A stretch of 64,000 bases of DNA from Paramicrobacterium fandaimingii (GCF_011751745.2 NZ_CP061170.1:1488001-1552000), one strand, 5' to 3'; shown: positions 56,595 to 64,000, counted from the first letter of the stretch. The notes: generated by a model from the letters alone, not told the origin. A program made the numbers and translations.

Positions 56595-56719
56595 TTTCAC
56601 CCCTTTCTCGACTTACGTCAATCCGAGAGCGCGTCGAACGGCTTGGTATAACGGGTCTTTCCATCCCGCACGCTGCGACGTGTCGACGCGGCGATTCCAC
56701 ATCGCACGCGGGCCTGCGG

Positions 56720-56725
56720 TATTCT
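56720..56725 (+). promoter_or_regulatory. -10 box of tRNA-Arg
   Basis: TATTCT, 10 nt before the first base of the mature tRNA. Confidence 0.45.
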
Positions 56726-56735
56726 GAGTGCGCCC

Positions 56736-56808
56736 GCCTCCGTAGCTCAGGGGATAGAGCAGGAGCCTTCTAATCTCTTGGTCGCAGGTTCGAATCCTGC
56801 CGGGGGCA
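56736..56808 (+). tRNA. tRNA-Arg (anticodon TCT)
   Basis: Cloverleaf: acceptor GCCTCCG with CGGGGGC, D arm GCTC/GAGC, anticodon loop CTTCTAA (TCT at positions 34-36), T arm GCAGG/CCTGC around TTCGAAT, and A73. In the anticodon stem GGAGC versus TCTCT the closing pair 31-39 is C-T, a mismatch, while the other four pair. CCA is not encoded. Reads AGA, a rare codon in this high-GC genome. Confidence 0.95.
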
Positions 56809-56857
56809 CAGAGAAACGACGGGCCCGAGTATCGGGCAGAAATGTGAGCGCATTGGC

Positions 56858-57658
56858 GTGACTGACCAACCGGATGCCATCTCGTCGGCATACCCCACCG
56901 CAGAGACGACAGAGCAGTTCGCCGCGAACATCAGCGAGGTTCGTGCTCGCATCGACGCGGCGGCGCGCGCCGCGGGACGCGCCCCTGAGGACGTACGGCT
57001 GCTTCCTGTATCGAAAACAGTGCCCGAAGAGCGCGTTCGTCTGGCGGTCGCCGCCGGCGCAACGCTGCTCGGCGAGAACAAGGTGCAGGAAGCGCTGCGC
57101 AAATCAGAGAATCTCGCTGACATCGACGAGCTCGACTGGGCGGTCATCGGACACCTGCAGACGAACAAGGCGAAGTACGTCGCACGGTTTGCGGCAGAGT
57201 TCCACGCTCTTGACAGCATCCGTCTCGCTGAGTCGCTGCAACGTCGACTCGACCTCGAAGATCGCACCCTCGACGTATACGTTCAGGTGAACACCTCTGG
57301 TGAGGAGAGCAAGTTCGGGCTCGAACCCGCGGATGCCGAGGAATTCGTGCGGCGGCTGCCGACATTCGACAGACTCAACATCGCGGGCTTCATGACACTT
57401 GCCGTCTTCAGCGCGGAAGAGACACGCGTTCGACGGTGCTTCACTGTGTTGCGCGAGTTGCGCGATCGGGTCTGCGCCGAAGCGCCGGGCGGGCTGCACC
57501 CCGAGGGGCTCTCCATGGGAATGTCGGGCGATTTCGAGGCGGCCATTGACGAAGGGGCCACGACCGTGCGCGTCGGCCAGGCGATCTTCGGCTCGCGCGC
57601 CCTCCCCGACAGCTACTACTGGCCGACGGGCCCAGGCGGTGCGGAGGCCTCCGCATGA
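56858..57658 (+). CDS. YggS/PLPBP-family pyridoxal-phosphate-binding protein
   Basis: A 266-aa alanine-racemase-like TIM barrel without the second domain. PLP lysine in LLPVSKTVPEERV (near 50), then GENKVQEALRK, WAVIGHLQTNKAKYVA, VYVQVNTSGEESKFGLEP, GFMTLA and SMGMSGDFEAAIDEGATTVRVGQAIFG. The family controls free PLP levels and amino-acid pools. GTG start. It overlaps the pyridoxal kinase gene by ATGA, making a PLP-handling operon. Confidence 0.95.
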   Translation: MTDQPDAISSAYPTAETTEQFAANISEVRARIDAAARAAGRAPEDVRLLPVSKTVPEERVRLAVAAGATLLGENKVQEALRKSENLADIDELDWAVIGHLQTNKAKYVARFAAEFHALDSIRLAESLQRRLDLEDRTLDVYVQVNTSGEESKFGLEPADAEEFVRRLPTFDRLNIAGFMTLAVFSAEETRVRRCFTVLRELRDRVCAEAPGGLHPEGLSMGMSGDFEAAIDEGATTVRVGQAIFGSRALPDSYYWPTGPGGAEASA

Positions 57659-58476
57659 CCACGGAGCCGACGGTGCTCACGAGCGGCTGGGAGATGGACA
57701 GGCGTCCTGTTGATGCTGTCGTGATCAGCTCGCAAGTCGCGTACGGAGCCGTCGGAAATACGGCGACGGTGCGGGTGCTCACCGAAGCCGGGTACCGCTG
57801 CGTTCACATTCCCACAGTGATTCTCGGAACACTCCCGCATTACCCGCGGCTGCACGGGGGTGCACTTCCCGATGAGTGGCTCGCCGGCATCCTCGATGAC
57901 CTGCTCGAGCTTGATGCGCTGCACTCAGTGAAATATGTTCTGGTGGGTTATCTGGCTCATGCGGGGCAGGCGCGAATGATTTCAGAGTGGTTTTCTCGGC
58001 TTCGTGACAGAGCACCAGACGTGCAGCTCGTTGTCGACCCGGCTATGGGCGATGATGATGTGGGAATGTACACCGAGGCCGCCGTCGCCGAATCCTACGG
58101 CGCCCATCTGCTGCCTCTCGCAGCGGGGCTCACCCCCAACCGCTTCGAGCTCGGACTGATGACGGATGCCGTCGTTGACGCCGCCGCCTCGATGACAGAG
58201 GCCGCGTCACAGCTGCGCCCCGAGGGCGGGTGGGTGATCGTCACGAGCGCTGGCGGAAGCAGCAAAGCCACGGTCGAAAACCTCATCATCACCGATGGCG
58301 GATCTGCGACGGCCAGGCATGCACGAATCCGCACACGGGCAAAGGGCGCGGGGGACATCTTCGCCGCAACGGTGATTGTGCGCCTCCTCGCCGGAGATTC
58401 CGTCTATGATGCGGCGGAAGCGGCGGGATCGGCGGTCGCCGATGCGATTCGGCGCGCCGAGGGCATCCCAGGGTAG
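57655..58476 (+). CDS. Pyridoxal kinase (PdxK/PdxY-like)
   Basis: Ribokinase-fold enzyme that phosphorylates pyridoxal. VISSQVAYGAVGNTATV (substrate loop), HIPTVILGTLPHYP, VVDPAMGDD, LTPNRFELGLMT and the anion-hole segment TRAKGAGDIFAATVI with the catalytic Asp. 273 aa. Coupled to the YggS-family gene by a 4-nt overlap. Specificity for pyridoxal rather than pyridoxamine is inferred from PdxY resemblance. Confidence 0.92.
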   Translation: MTTEPTVLTSGWEMDRRPVDAVVISSQVAYGAVGNTATVRVLTEAGYRCVHIPTVILGTLPHYPRLHGGALPDEWLAGILDDLLELDALHSVKYVLVGYLAHAGQARMISEWFSRLRDRAPDVQLVVDPAMGDDDVGMYTEAAVAESYGAHLLPLAAGLTPNRFELGLMTDAVVDAAASMTEAASQLRPEGGWVIVTSAGGSSKATVENLIITDGGSATARHARIRTRAKGAGDIFAATVIVRLLAGDSVYDAAEAAGSAVADAIRRAEGIPG

Positions 58477-58486
58477 CGCGGTCAGG

Positions 58487-58861
58487 TCAGATTCGGCCGC
58501 GCAGCTTCTCGATCGCACGACGGTCGCGTTTCGTCGGACGCCCCGCCCCTGGGTCGCGCACGACCGCGGCAGGAGCCTCGGTCTTCGCCGGTCGCGGGGG
58601 AGTGCTGTCGATCAGACACTCGGCCGCGGCTGCCGCCGAGACGCGCTTGACTATCGGCTTTGTCACGGTGACGATGCGCTCAAATCCGCTGCGCCTGACA
58701 CGCACCTCATCGCCAGGCTTGACGCGTTGAGCTGGTTTCGCGCGGTCGCCGTTCACCCGCACATGCCCGCCCTTGCACGCGGTCGTCGCCGCCGAGCGGG
58801 TCTTTGCGAGCCGAACGGCCCAGAGCCAGCTGTCGACGCGCACCGAGCCTGTTGTTTCCAT
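58487..58861 (-). CDS. RNA-binding S4-domain protein (Hsp15-like)
   Basis: A 124-aa protein beginning with an S4 domain: RVDSWLWAVRLAKTRSAATTACKGGHVRVNGDRAKPAQRVKPGDEVRVR, the alpha-L RNA-binding motif. The C-terminal half is basic and Pro/Ala-rich. Family members such as E. coli Hsp15 bind stalled 50S subunits. ATG 58861 has TAGACT 7 nt upstream (leaderless); a longer in-frame extension upstream is rejected. Confidence 0.88.
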   Translation of the reverse strand: METTGSVRVDSWLWAVRLAKTRSAATTACKGGHVRVNGDRAKPAQRVKPGDEVRVRRSGFERIVTVTKPIVKRVSAAAAAECLIDSTPPRPAKTEAPAAVVRDPGAGRPTKRDRRAIEKLRGRI

Positions 58862-58868
58862 CGCACCG

Positions 58869-58874
58869 AGTCTA
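58869..58874 (-). promoter_or_regulatory. -10 box of leaderless S4-protein promoter
   Basis: TAGACT on the minus strand, 7 nt before the ATG at 58861. Confidence 0.55.
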
Positions 58875-59729
58875 AGCGGCCGCGTCCGCAATCGCCGAGA
58901 GAACAACGTCCGCGGTGAACTGCGACCCGGCCGGATTGGGATGCAGCTGATCATCGAAGAGCAGCTGGTTGAGGTTGTCCGACTCCAGGTAAGCCTCGTG
59001 CACGTCGATGAGCAGCACATTGCTGAGCGGCTGAACCCAGTCGGTGATGCTGGCGACAACGTCTTCGAACGGCTCCTTCCACCTGTCGAATCGCGGATTC
59101 TCCAGAATCACCGCGTAGCCGATCGTCTCGTCCCACCGGGCTTCGACGGCCTTCAGGAATGCCTGAATCTCGGGAGCGGCACCGGCGGGATTGCGCACGT
59201 TGTTGAGACCGTGGTTGATGATAACGGTATCCGGCTGCTCGGGCATGAGCTGGTCGAGATGCTTGAGTGAGTACGCGGGAGTTGTGCCCGAAGCCGAACC
59301 GTTCCAGACAATAATCGGGGCATAATCGGCAGCCCCGTCGGCGCGGGACGTCAGATCGTATTTGTGAGTGCGCTCGTTCCAGAAATGAATGACGAGGGGG
59401 CGTGACAGCCTGTCGGCAAGAGTGTGAAATGCGCGATCCACCCATTCGCCGGGGGCATTGCCCGTTGAGTCGCCGGCCACGGTGACGACGAACGGGGTTG
59501 TCGTGTCGTTGATTCTGCTCCATGCGTCACCGAATCGCGCCGAGGCGAGCACGGCTGAGCCACCGGCGTTCGGATCCTGCTGCGCCACGGTGACCGAAGG
59601 GGGAGCCGTTGGCTTCACTGCCGCCAAAACACCGGTCACAATGGATGCCGTCACCACTGCGCACGCCAGAATTGTGGCGATCTTCCATTGAACGGAACGC
59701 ACGCGTCGGTCGGCATTCCTTCGAGTCAT
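58872..59729 (-). CDS. SGNH/GDSL-type hydrolase, exported
   Basis: A 285-aa protein with an N-terminal membrane helix or uncleaved signal (IATILACAVVTASIVTGVLAAV). Block I is VVTVAGDSTGN with the nucleophile Ser, block III HGLNNVRN and block V FDDQLHPNPAG with the catalytic Asp-x-x-His. Likely an extracytoplasmic esterase or acetyl-hydrolase. TACCCT lies 6 nt before the ATG. The 3' end lies 11 nt before the S4 gene, whose -10 box falls inside the SGNH reading frame. Confidence 0.88.
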   Translation of the reverse strand: MTRRNADRRVRSVQWKIATILACAVVTASIVTGVLAAVKPTAPPSVTVAQQDPNAGGSAVLASARFGDAWSRINDTTTPFVVTVAGDSTGNAPGEWVDRAFHTLADRLSRPLVIHFWNERTHKYDLTSRADGAADYAPIIVWNGSASGTTPAYSLKHLDQLMPEQPDTVIINHGLNNVRNPAGAAPEIQAFLKAVEARWDETIGYAVILENPRFDRWKEPFEDVVASITDWVQPLSNVLLIDVHEAYLESDNLNQLLFDDQLHPNPAGSQFTADVVLSAIADAAA

Positions 59730-59735
59730 ATATAT

Positions 59736-59741
59736 AGGGTA
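59736..59741 (-). promoter_or_regulatory. -10 box of leaderless SGNH gene
   Basis: TACCCT on the minus strand, 6 nt (ATATAT) before the ATG at 59729. Confidence 0.5.
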
Positions 59742-59828
59742 CGCACGCGCGGGCGATTTCCCCGAATCGAGAACTACCCGTGTCCTGGGGGTCGTGCGCG
59801 CGTGGAGGGGTTCATGAGGCAGAATCGC

Positions 59829-59834
59829 TAAACT
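59829..59834 (+). promoter_or_regulatory. -10 box of leaderless pgsA promoter
   Basis: TAAACT lies 6 nt before the GTG at 59841. Confidence 0.55.
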
Positions 59835-59840
59835 TGACCC

Positions 59841-60458
59841 GTGGGCAATTCGAGGGATGACGAGGTCAGCGATCGTATCGTGACGATTCCCAATCTGCTG
59901 AGCTTTCTGCGGTTGGGTCTTGTACCCGTGTTTCTCATCCTTCTTGTCGAGGGAAACGATGTTGCCGCGCTCATCGTGCTCGCAGTCTCGGGACTGACCG
60001 ATTTTCTCGATGGGTTTCTCGCGCGTCGATTGAATCAGGTGACCCGGCTCGGGCAGATTCTCGACCCGGCAGCTGACCGGCTGTACATCGTCGCCGCGCT
60101 GCTTGGCCTCGGGTGGCGCGATCTGATCCCCTTCTGGCTCGCAGTCGTGATCATCGCTCGCGATATCATGCTTCTCGTCTTAGGGGGAGTGCTCGCCAAA
60201 CACGGCATCGGCGCGCTGCCCGTTGTGAAGACGGGAAAAGCGGCGACGGCGGCTCTCTTCGTCGGTCTGCCGCTCCTGATGCTGTCAGCGGCGGTGCCGA
60301 CAATCGGCGATGCCGTCCTTCCAATCGCCCTCGGCTTCTCGCTGCTCGGAGCTGTGCTGTACTGGGCGGCTGGAATCATCTACATTATTCAAACGCGACG
60401 AATGATTCATGACCGGTCTGTTCCAGAGTCTGGTTCATCAGATACGCTGGATATGTGA
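59841..60458 (+). CDS. pgsA: CDP-alcohol phosphatidyltransferase (PgsA-like)
   Basis: A 205-aa membrane enzyme with five to six helices. The CDP-alcohol motif D-x2-D-G-x2-A-R-x8-G-x3-D-x3-D is complete (SGLTDFLDGFLARR, then GQILDPAADR). The downstream FHA and MerR genes match the actinobacterial PgsA-GarA cluster, so phosphatidylglycerophosphate synthase is the best guess, though other head groups are possible. Uses CDP-DAG made by CdsA. GTG start with TAAACT 6 nt upstream; the stop overlaps the ribosome-binding site of the FHA gene. Confidence 0.88.
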   Translation: MGNSRDDEVSDRIVTIPNLLSFLRLGLVPVFLILLVEGNDVAALIVLAVSGLTDFLDGFLARRLNQVTRLGQILDPAADRLYIVAALLGLGWRDLIPFWLAVVIIARDIMLLVLGGVLAKHGIGALPVVKTGKAATAALFVGLPLLMLSAAVPTIGDAVLPIALGFSLLGAVLYWAAGIIYIIQTRRMIHDRSVPESGSSDTLDM

Positions 60459-60469
60459 GGAGGACCACG

Positions 60470-60979
60470 GTGCCCCAACCCGAAAACAATTTCCCTATGA
60501 CCGGTGTCATCAAGCGCGGCTCGACGCCCGATGATCACTCAGGTGGTGGGCTGAATGACACGACAGTCGGCTATGGCGAAGACTTCAGCAATGCGCTTGC
60601 CGGCCTCGATGCCTCTGTTTCGCGCGAGGAGCAGGAGGCGATAGCCGCTCTGCCGTCAGGATCGGCATTGCTCGTCGTGCAACGCGGCCCCAATTCGGGA
60701 GCACGTTTCCTTCTCGACTCCGACATCGCGACAGTTGGCCGTCACCCCGAGGCAGATATCTTCCTCGACGACGTCACGGTCTCACGCCGCCACGCTGAAT
60801 TTCATCGGTCAGGAACCACATTCGAGATCGCTGACCTCAACTCACTCAACGGAACCTATTTTGACGGCGTGCGCATCGACACCGCGCTGCTGTCAGACGG
60901 CGCGGAAGTTCAGGTGGGGAAGTACCGCCTGACGTTCTACGCGTCGCGTCGCGACCTGCGAACGTCGACTGGAAGCTAG
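60470..60979 (+). CDS. garA: FHA-domain regulator (GarA/OdhI-like)
   Basis: A 169-aa protein. N-terminal tail with NDTTVGYGEDF, which resembles the phosphorylated Thr-Thr motif of GarA/OdhI, and a C-terminal FHA domain: FLLDSDIATVGRHPEADIFLDDVTVSRRHAEF and DLNSLNGTYFDGVRI. In mycobacteria and corynebacteria the unphosphorylated form inhibits 2-oxoglutarate dehydrogenase. GTG 60470 is preferred because AGGAGG lies 6 nt upstream; GTG 60455 also exists and has TACGCT 6 nt upstream. Confidence 0.9.
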   Translation: MPQPENNFPMTGVIKRGSTPDDHSGGGLNDTTVGYGEDFSNALAGLDASVSREEQEAIAALPSGSALLVVQRGPNSGARFLLDSDIATVGRHPEADIFLDDVTVSRRHAEFHRSGTTFEIADLNSLNGTYFDGVRIDTALLSDGAEVQVGKYRLTFYASRRDLRTSTGS

Positions 60980-61680
60980 TGGCTGCGGGGGCGGCCAAGT
61001 CGCAGGCACCGGGGGCGCAACTCCTTAACATCGGACAGGTTCTTGCGCGACTGCGAACTGATTTTCCAGATCTCTCGAATTCGAAGCTCCGCTTTCTCGA
61101 AGAGCAGGGTCTTGTCTCGCCATCGAGAACGTCGAGTGGCTATCGCAAGTTCTGCATGAGCGATGTGGAACGACTGCGGCTGATCCTGTCGATGCAGCGG
61201 GATCATTATCTGCCGTTGAAGGTCATTCGGTCGTACCTGTCAGAGCTTGACGCCGGACGGTCTCCGGCATTCCCGGGACTTCCGGACGGTGCGGCGACGC
61301 CGACGATCATTCCCGGCGGAAAGCGGTACAAGAAGAGCGAGCTTCTCCGCGAAGCTCAGTCTCCGCCGTCGCTATTGGCAGAAGCCGTGTCGGCGTCGCT
61401 GATTCAACCGGGGGAGTCGTATGGCGACGACGCCCTGACGATGCTCACCTCGCTCGTCGCGCTGCAGAAATGCGGAATCGAACCTCGGCACCTCAGGGGC
61501 TTCAGAACGGCTGCTGCGCGCGAGGTGGACCTCATCGAGAGCGCGCTGCGGCCCATGGTTCGCCGCCGAGACACGGCGAGCAAGGCGCGTGCGGCGGAAC
61601 TCGCCGGAGATATCGCGGGAAATCTGGAGTCTGTGCGGGCAAGTCTCGTGCGATCGGCTCTAGGTCGAATCGCTCCCTAG
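60979..61680 (+). CDS. ftsR: MerR-family regulator (FtsR/Rv1828-like)
   Basis: A 233-aa MerR regulator: winged-helix ARLRTDFPDLSNSKLRFLEEQGLVSPSRTSSGYRKFCMSDVERLRLIL, followed by a helical region. GTG start overlaps the FHA stop by 1 nt. The garA-ftsR order matches Corynebacterium odhI-ftsR and mycobacterial Rv1827-Rv1828. In Corynebacterium FtsR activates ftsZ; the same role is plausible here but not shown. Confidence 0.88.
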   Translation: MAAGAAKSQAPGAQLLNIGQVLARLRTDFPDLSNSKLRFLEEQGLVSPSRTSSGYRKFCMSDVERLRLILSMQRDHYLPLKVIRSYLSELDAGRSPAFPGLPDGAATPTIIPGGKRYKKSELLREAQSPPSLLAEAVSASLIQPGESYGDDALTMLTSLVALQKCGIEPRHLRGFRTAAAREVDLIESALRPMVRRRDTASKARAAELAGDIAGNLESVRASLVRSALGRIAP

Positions 61681-61817
61681 GCTTAGACTGTGGTGACAGC
61701 TGCTCCCAAACCCGACACGCCGATCCTCTTGAGGCGGATGTCGAACGGAACCGGACTGTGAGTCGATAGCGTAGGGAGCACGCACAGCTTTACGTGCGAA
61801 AGGAGCAAGGGAGAACG

Positions 61818-62363
61818 ATGAGCGAACTGAGCCGCGACGATACCGCTCGCTACGACCTTGGCCTTCTTTTTACCGACGGACTGCCCGACCTCGACGCCGA
61901 CGCCGGCTATCGCGGTGCGGTCGCGGCCCGCGCAGCAGGCATCAGTTATCGTCAGCTGGATTATTGGGCCCGCACAGGGCTCGTCACGCCCACAGTGCGC
62001 AGTGCGTCTGGCTCGGGTACGCAGCGTCTGTACGGCTTTCGAGACATTCTCGTTCTCAAGCTCGTGAAGCGACTGCTCGACACGGGAATCTCGCTGCAGC
62101 AGATCCGCACGGCGGTTAATCAGCTGCACGCGGCTGGAGTTCACGATCTTGCACAGACGACGCTGATGAGTGATGGCGCAAGCGTCTACCTGTGCACATC
62201 AAACGATGAGGTCATCGATCTCGTCAGCCGCGGGCAGGGAGTCTTTGGCATCGCCGTCGGCAAGGTGCTGCGCGAAGTCGAGACAACGCTTGTCGATTTT
62301 GACCCGCAGGCGCCTGACCCGCTCGATGAGCTTGCTGCTCGACGTGCTGCGCGGAGTGCCTGA
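61818..62363 (+). CDS. MerR-family regulator (Rv1830/ResR-like)
   Basis: A 181-aa MerR protein: YRGAVAARAAGISYRQLDYWARTGLVTPTVR, then GTQRLYGFRDILVLKLVKRLLDTGISLQQIRTAVNQL. Start ATG 61818 has AGGGAG just upstream; upstream in-frame codons from 61794 are not conserved. In mycobacteria this gene follows Rv1828 with a bifunctional-nuclease gene (Rv1829) between; that gene is absent here. Confidence 0.85.
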   Translation: MSELSRDDTARYDLGLLFTDGLPDLDADAGYRGAVAARAAGISYRQLDYWARTGLVTPTVRSASGSGTQRLYGFRDILVLKLVKRLLDTGISLQQIRTAVNQLHAAGVHDLAQTTLMSDGASVYLCTSNDEVIDLVSRGQGVFGIAVGKVLREVETTLVDFDPQAPDPLDELAARRAARSA

Positions 62364-62380
62364 GCGGGTTAGGAACCCCG

Positions 62381-62416
62381 TGCGTTGACGGAACGCAGGC
62401 CGTCTGGTCTCAGACG
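62381..62416. terminator. Tandem hairpins between convergent merR and parA-like genes
   Basis: TGCGTT/AACGCA (62381-62397, loop GACGG) and CGTCTG/CAGACG (62401-62416, loop GTCT) form two adjacent 6-bp hairpins between two convergent genes. A bidirectional terminator role is likely but the stems are short. Confidence 0.45.
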
Positions 62417-62481
62417 TGCGTCGGAATTCGACCTGAGTGCGTCACCCGAAGCCACGCCGGGGTATGTCGCGCGAAACCGCG

Positions 62482-63324
62482 TCAGGAAACGGGTTCGATC
62501 GGTTCTGGCTCGTCGCGAGCGGGACTGTCAGCGTACTCACCGACGCGGCCTGTGCGAAGCACGCGTTCGAGAAGCTGGTCGAAATAGTGCGCGAGCTCCT
62601 GCGCACTGTCGCCAGGCCAGATGTGAAGTGGCTTGGCCGCGCCCTGCGCTTGCTGCAGAGACGTACGCTCAGGAAGCTGAGGGTTGAGAACGAGCGGCCC
62701 AAACATGTCGCGGAGCTCTTTGATGCGGAACTGGTGTTCCAGCGACTGATTGCGAACGCGGTTCACAATGATTCCGAGCGGCTGCAGTCGAGGGGAGAGG
62801 CCGCGCCTGATCTCTTCGATGGCCCGAAGCGCACGGTCGGCAGCGGCAACCGAGAACAGTCCCGGCTCCGTGACAACGCTGACGCGGTCGCTTGCCGCCC
62901 ACGCCGTGCGCGTCAACGCATTGAGCGACGGGGCACAGTCGATGAGCACGAGGTCGTACTCATTCTCGAGGTAGGCAAGGGCTTCCTCGAGCTTCCAGAT
63001 GTCGCGAATCGAGGGGTGAGGGCCGTCGAAGTTGATGGCAGACGGACTGCCGATCATGACATCGAGTTTGCCCGGGTGCGTCGTCGTCCAGCCAGACGGT
63101 GCGATCGCCTGTCGAACCGTCTTCTCCTTGGGAGAGGTGAGGACGTCTGCGATGTTGAGCCGGCCGGCCAGCGCGATGTCGAGTCCTGTCGAAACATCGG
63201 ACTGCGGGTCGAGGTCGACGACAAGCGTGCGGACACCCCGAGCGAACGCGGCAGATGCCAGTCCGAGACTGACTGTGGTTTTGCCGACGCCGCCCTTGAG
63301 GCTGCTGACGCTTAATACGTGCAC
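62482..63324 (-). CDS. ParA/MinD-family ATPase
   Basis: A 280-aa deviant-Walker ATPase: VLSVSSLKGGVGKTTVSLGLASAAFARGVRTLVVDLDPQSDVSTGL, then DLVLIDCAPSLNALTRTAW. No parB or second partition gene is adjacent, so it is more like the orphan ParA-type ATPases seen next to pyc in related genomes than a plasmid partition gene. GTG 63324 is chosen because TAACGT lies 7 nt upstream; longer N-terminal extensions are not conserved. Confidence 0.9.
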   Translation of the reverse strand: MHVLSVSSLKGGVGKTTVSLGLASAAFARGVRTLVVDLDPQSDVSTGLDIALAGRLNIADVLTSPKEKTVRQAIAPSGWTTTHPGKLDVMIGSPSAINFDGPHPSIRDIWKLEEALAYLENEYDLVLIDCAPSLNALTRTAWAASDRVSVVTEPGLFSVAAADRALRAIEEIRRGLSPRLQPLGIIVNRVRNQSLEHQFRIKELRDMFGPLVLNPQLPERTSLQQAQGAAKPLHIWPGDSAQELAHYFDQLLERVLRTGRVGEYADSPARDEPEPIEPVS

Positions 63325-63331
63325 AGTCAAT

Positions 63332-63337
63332 ACGTTA
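63332..63337 (-). promoter_or_regulatory. -10 box of leaderless ParA-like promoter
   Basis: TAACGT on the minus strand, 7 nt before the GTG at 63324. Confidence 0.5.
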
Positions 63338-63344
63338 CCGTTAC

Positions 63345-63350
63345 TAAGGT
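63345..63350 (+). promoter_or_regulatory. Candidate -10 box of pyc
   Basis: TAAGGT in the divergent parA-pyc gap, about 50 nt before the pyc GTG. Confidence 0.35.
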
Positions 63351-63400
63351 TGGAGAACCTAAATGTTGGCTGAGCACTACCCGGCCAGAGAGGACATCGC

Positions 63401-64000
63401 GTGTTCACAAAGATTCTCGTTGCCAACAGAGGTGAGATCGCCATTCGGGCGTTCCGAGCGGCGTACGAGGTTGGGGCACGCACTGTCGCTGTTTTCCCGT
63501 ATGAAGATCGAAATTCGCTTCACCGTCTGAAAGCAGATGAAGCGTACGAGATCGGCGAGCCCGGGCATCCGGTTCGCGCCTATCTCGATGTCGACGAGAT
63601 CATTCGCGTCGCACGGCATGCGGGCGCCGACGCCATTTACCCCGGCTACGGATTCCTCTCGGAGAACCCGGAACTTGCCGAGAAGTCGGCGGCAGCAGGG
63701 ATCACGTTCATCGGACCGGGCACGTCGGTTCTGGAGATGGCGGGAAATAAGGTGACGGCGAAAGAACACGCGATTGCGGCGGGAGTGCCCGTTCTGCGCT
63801 CATCGCCAGCCTCTGACGATATCGACACGTTGCTTGAGAGCGCCGATGAGGTTGGCTTCCCGCTTTTCGCCAAAGCCGTTGCCGGCGGGGGAGGGCGCGG
63901 CATGCGTCGCGTCGCGTCGAGGGAGGAGCTCGCGTCTGCTCTGGCCGAGGCAATGCGCGAGGCAGACAGTGCTTTCGGCGACCCGACGATGTTTTTGGAG
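63401..64000 (+). CDS. pyc: Pyruvate carboxylase, N-terminal part (truncated by window edge)
   Basis: GTG 63401 opens MFTKILVANRGEIAIRAFRA, the conserved biotin-carboxylase start; EDRNSLHRLKADEAYEIG, YPGYGFLSENPELAE, and the ATP-grasp glycine loop AKAVAGGGGRGMRRV follow, and the frame is still open at 64000 (200 codons). HRLKADEAY-type text fits pyruvate carboxylase better than acetyl/propionyl-CoA carboxylase. It makes oxaloacetate for anaplerosis. TAAGGT (63345-63350) is a candidate -10, giving a leader of about 43 nt. Confidence 0.93.
   Translation, partial: MFTKILVANRGEIAIRAFRAAYEVGARTVAVFPYEDRNSLHRLKADEAYEIGEPGHPVRAYLDVDEIIRVARHAGADAIYPGYGFLSENPELAEKSAAAGITFIGPGTSVLEMAGNKVTAKEHAIAAGVPVLRSSPASDDIDTLLESADEVGFPLFAKAVAGGGGRGMRRVASREELASALAEAMREADSAFGDPTMFLE

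Noticed and set aside
54776..56808. A genomic island bounded by direct repeats of the tRNA 3' ends
   Set aside because: I looked for repeated copies of the tRNA-His and tRNA-Arg 3' ends within the interval and saw none, and there is no integrase.
62482..63324. ParA-like protein taken as a plasmid partition system
   Set aside because: No parB or centromere-like repeats lie beside it; neighbours are chromosomal (MerR genes, pyc).

Overview
The window is a contiguous, gene-dense piece of a high-GC actinobacterial chromosome. Gene order and protein style point to the family Microbacteriaceae: an SMC starting MYLKSLTLKG, a DUF2004 protein directly after ftsY, DUF2469 after rnhB, and the pgsA-FHA-MerR cluster. 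The genus cannot be fixed from sequence alone. The window opens inside rnc (RNase III) and closes inside a pyruvate carboxylase gene. No CRISPR array, insertion sequence, prophage or rRNA gene was seen.

Layout. 1-12.3 kb: rnc-mutM, an inserted TetR/ABC-exporter cassette, then smc-ftsY-DUF2004, divergent lipA/lipB, and ffh. 12.3-19.4 kb: a GCS2 ligase, the rpsP-khpA-rimM-trmD operon, map, rplS, lepB, rnhB and DUF2469. 19.5-24.1 kb: yraN-yifB-dprA-xerC (DNA uptake and recombination) facing an M23 peptidase. 24.2-28.7 kb: the rpsB-tsf-pyrH-frr-cdsA translation and lipid block. 28.8-35.7 kb: a DivIVA-domain protein, a lytic transglycosylase, a zinc-ribbon protein with a coupled hydrolase, an AI-2E transporter, a composite membrane/lipoprotein ORF, a thioredoxin-TPR chaperone and ybaK. 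35.8-46.4 kb: nifS-mnmA (tRNA thiolation), an IclR regulator, ligA, an acyl-CoA ligase and gatCAB. 46.5-52.4 kb: a hypothetical gene, dinB, a GerW-like gene, and a TPP riboswitch controlling a YkoEDC-type ECF transporter plus a P-loop kinase. 52.4-59.7 kb: a DacA-like protein without its serine, a metallopeptidase, orn, tRNA-His, a TetR/O-methyltransferase pair, tRNA-Arg, a PLP-homeostasis pair, an S4 protein and an SGNH hydrolase. 59.8-64 kb: pgsA, an FHA (GarA/OdhI-like) gene, two MerR regulators, a ParA-like ATPase and pyc.

Most of this is housekeeping: translation, protein secretion (SRP, FtsY, LepB), chromosome maintenance, lipoylation and envelope synthesis. Accessory elements are few: the TetR/ABC cassette between mutM and smc, the TetR/methyltransferase pair between two tRNA genes, and the IclR gene between mnmA and ligA.

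The most informative non-coding signals are: (i) many genes whose start codon lies 6 or 7 nt after a TANNNT hexamer, the actinobacterial leaderless-promoter signature; (ii) a TPP aptamer followed by mutually exclusive pairings that can hide the ykoE ribosome-binding site; (iii) two excellent TetR operator palindromes; and (iv) several strong terminator hairpins. All functional calls come from reading motifs by eye; no database search was run.
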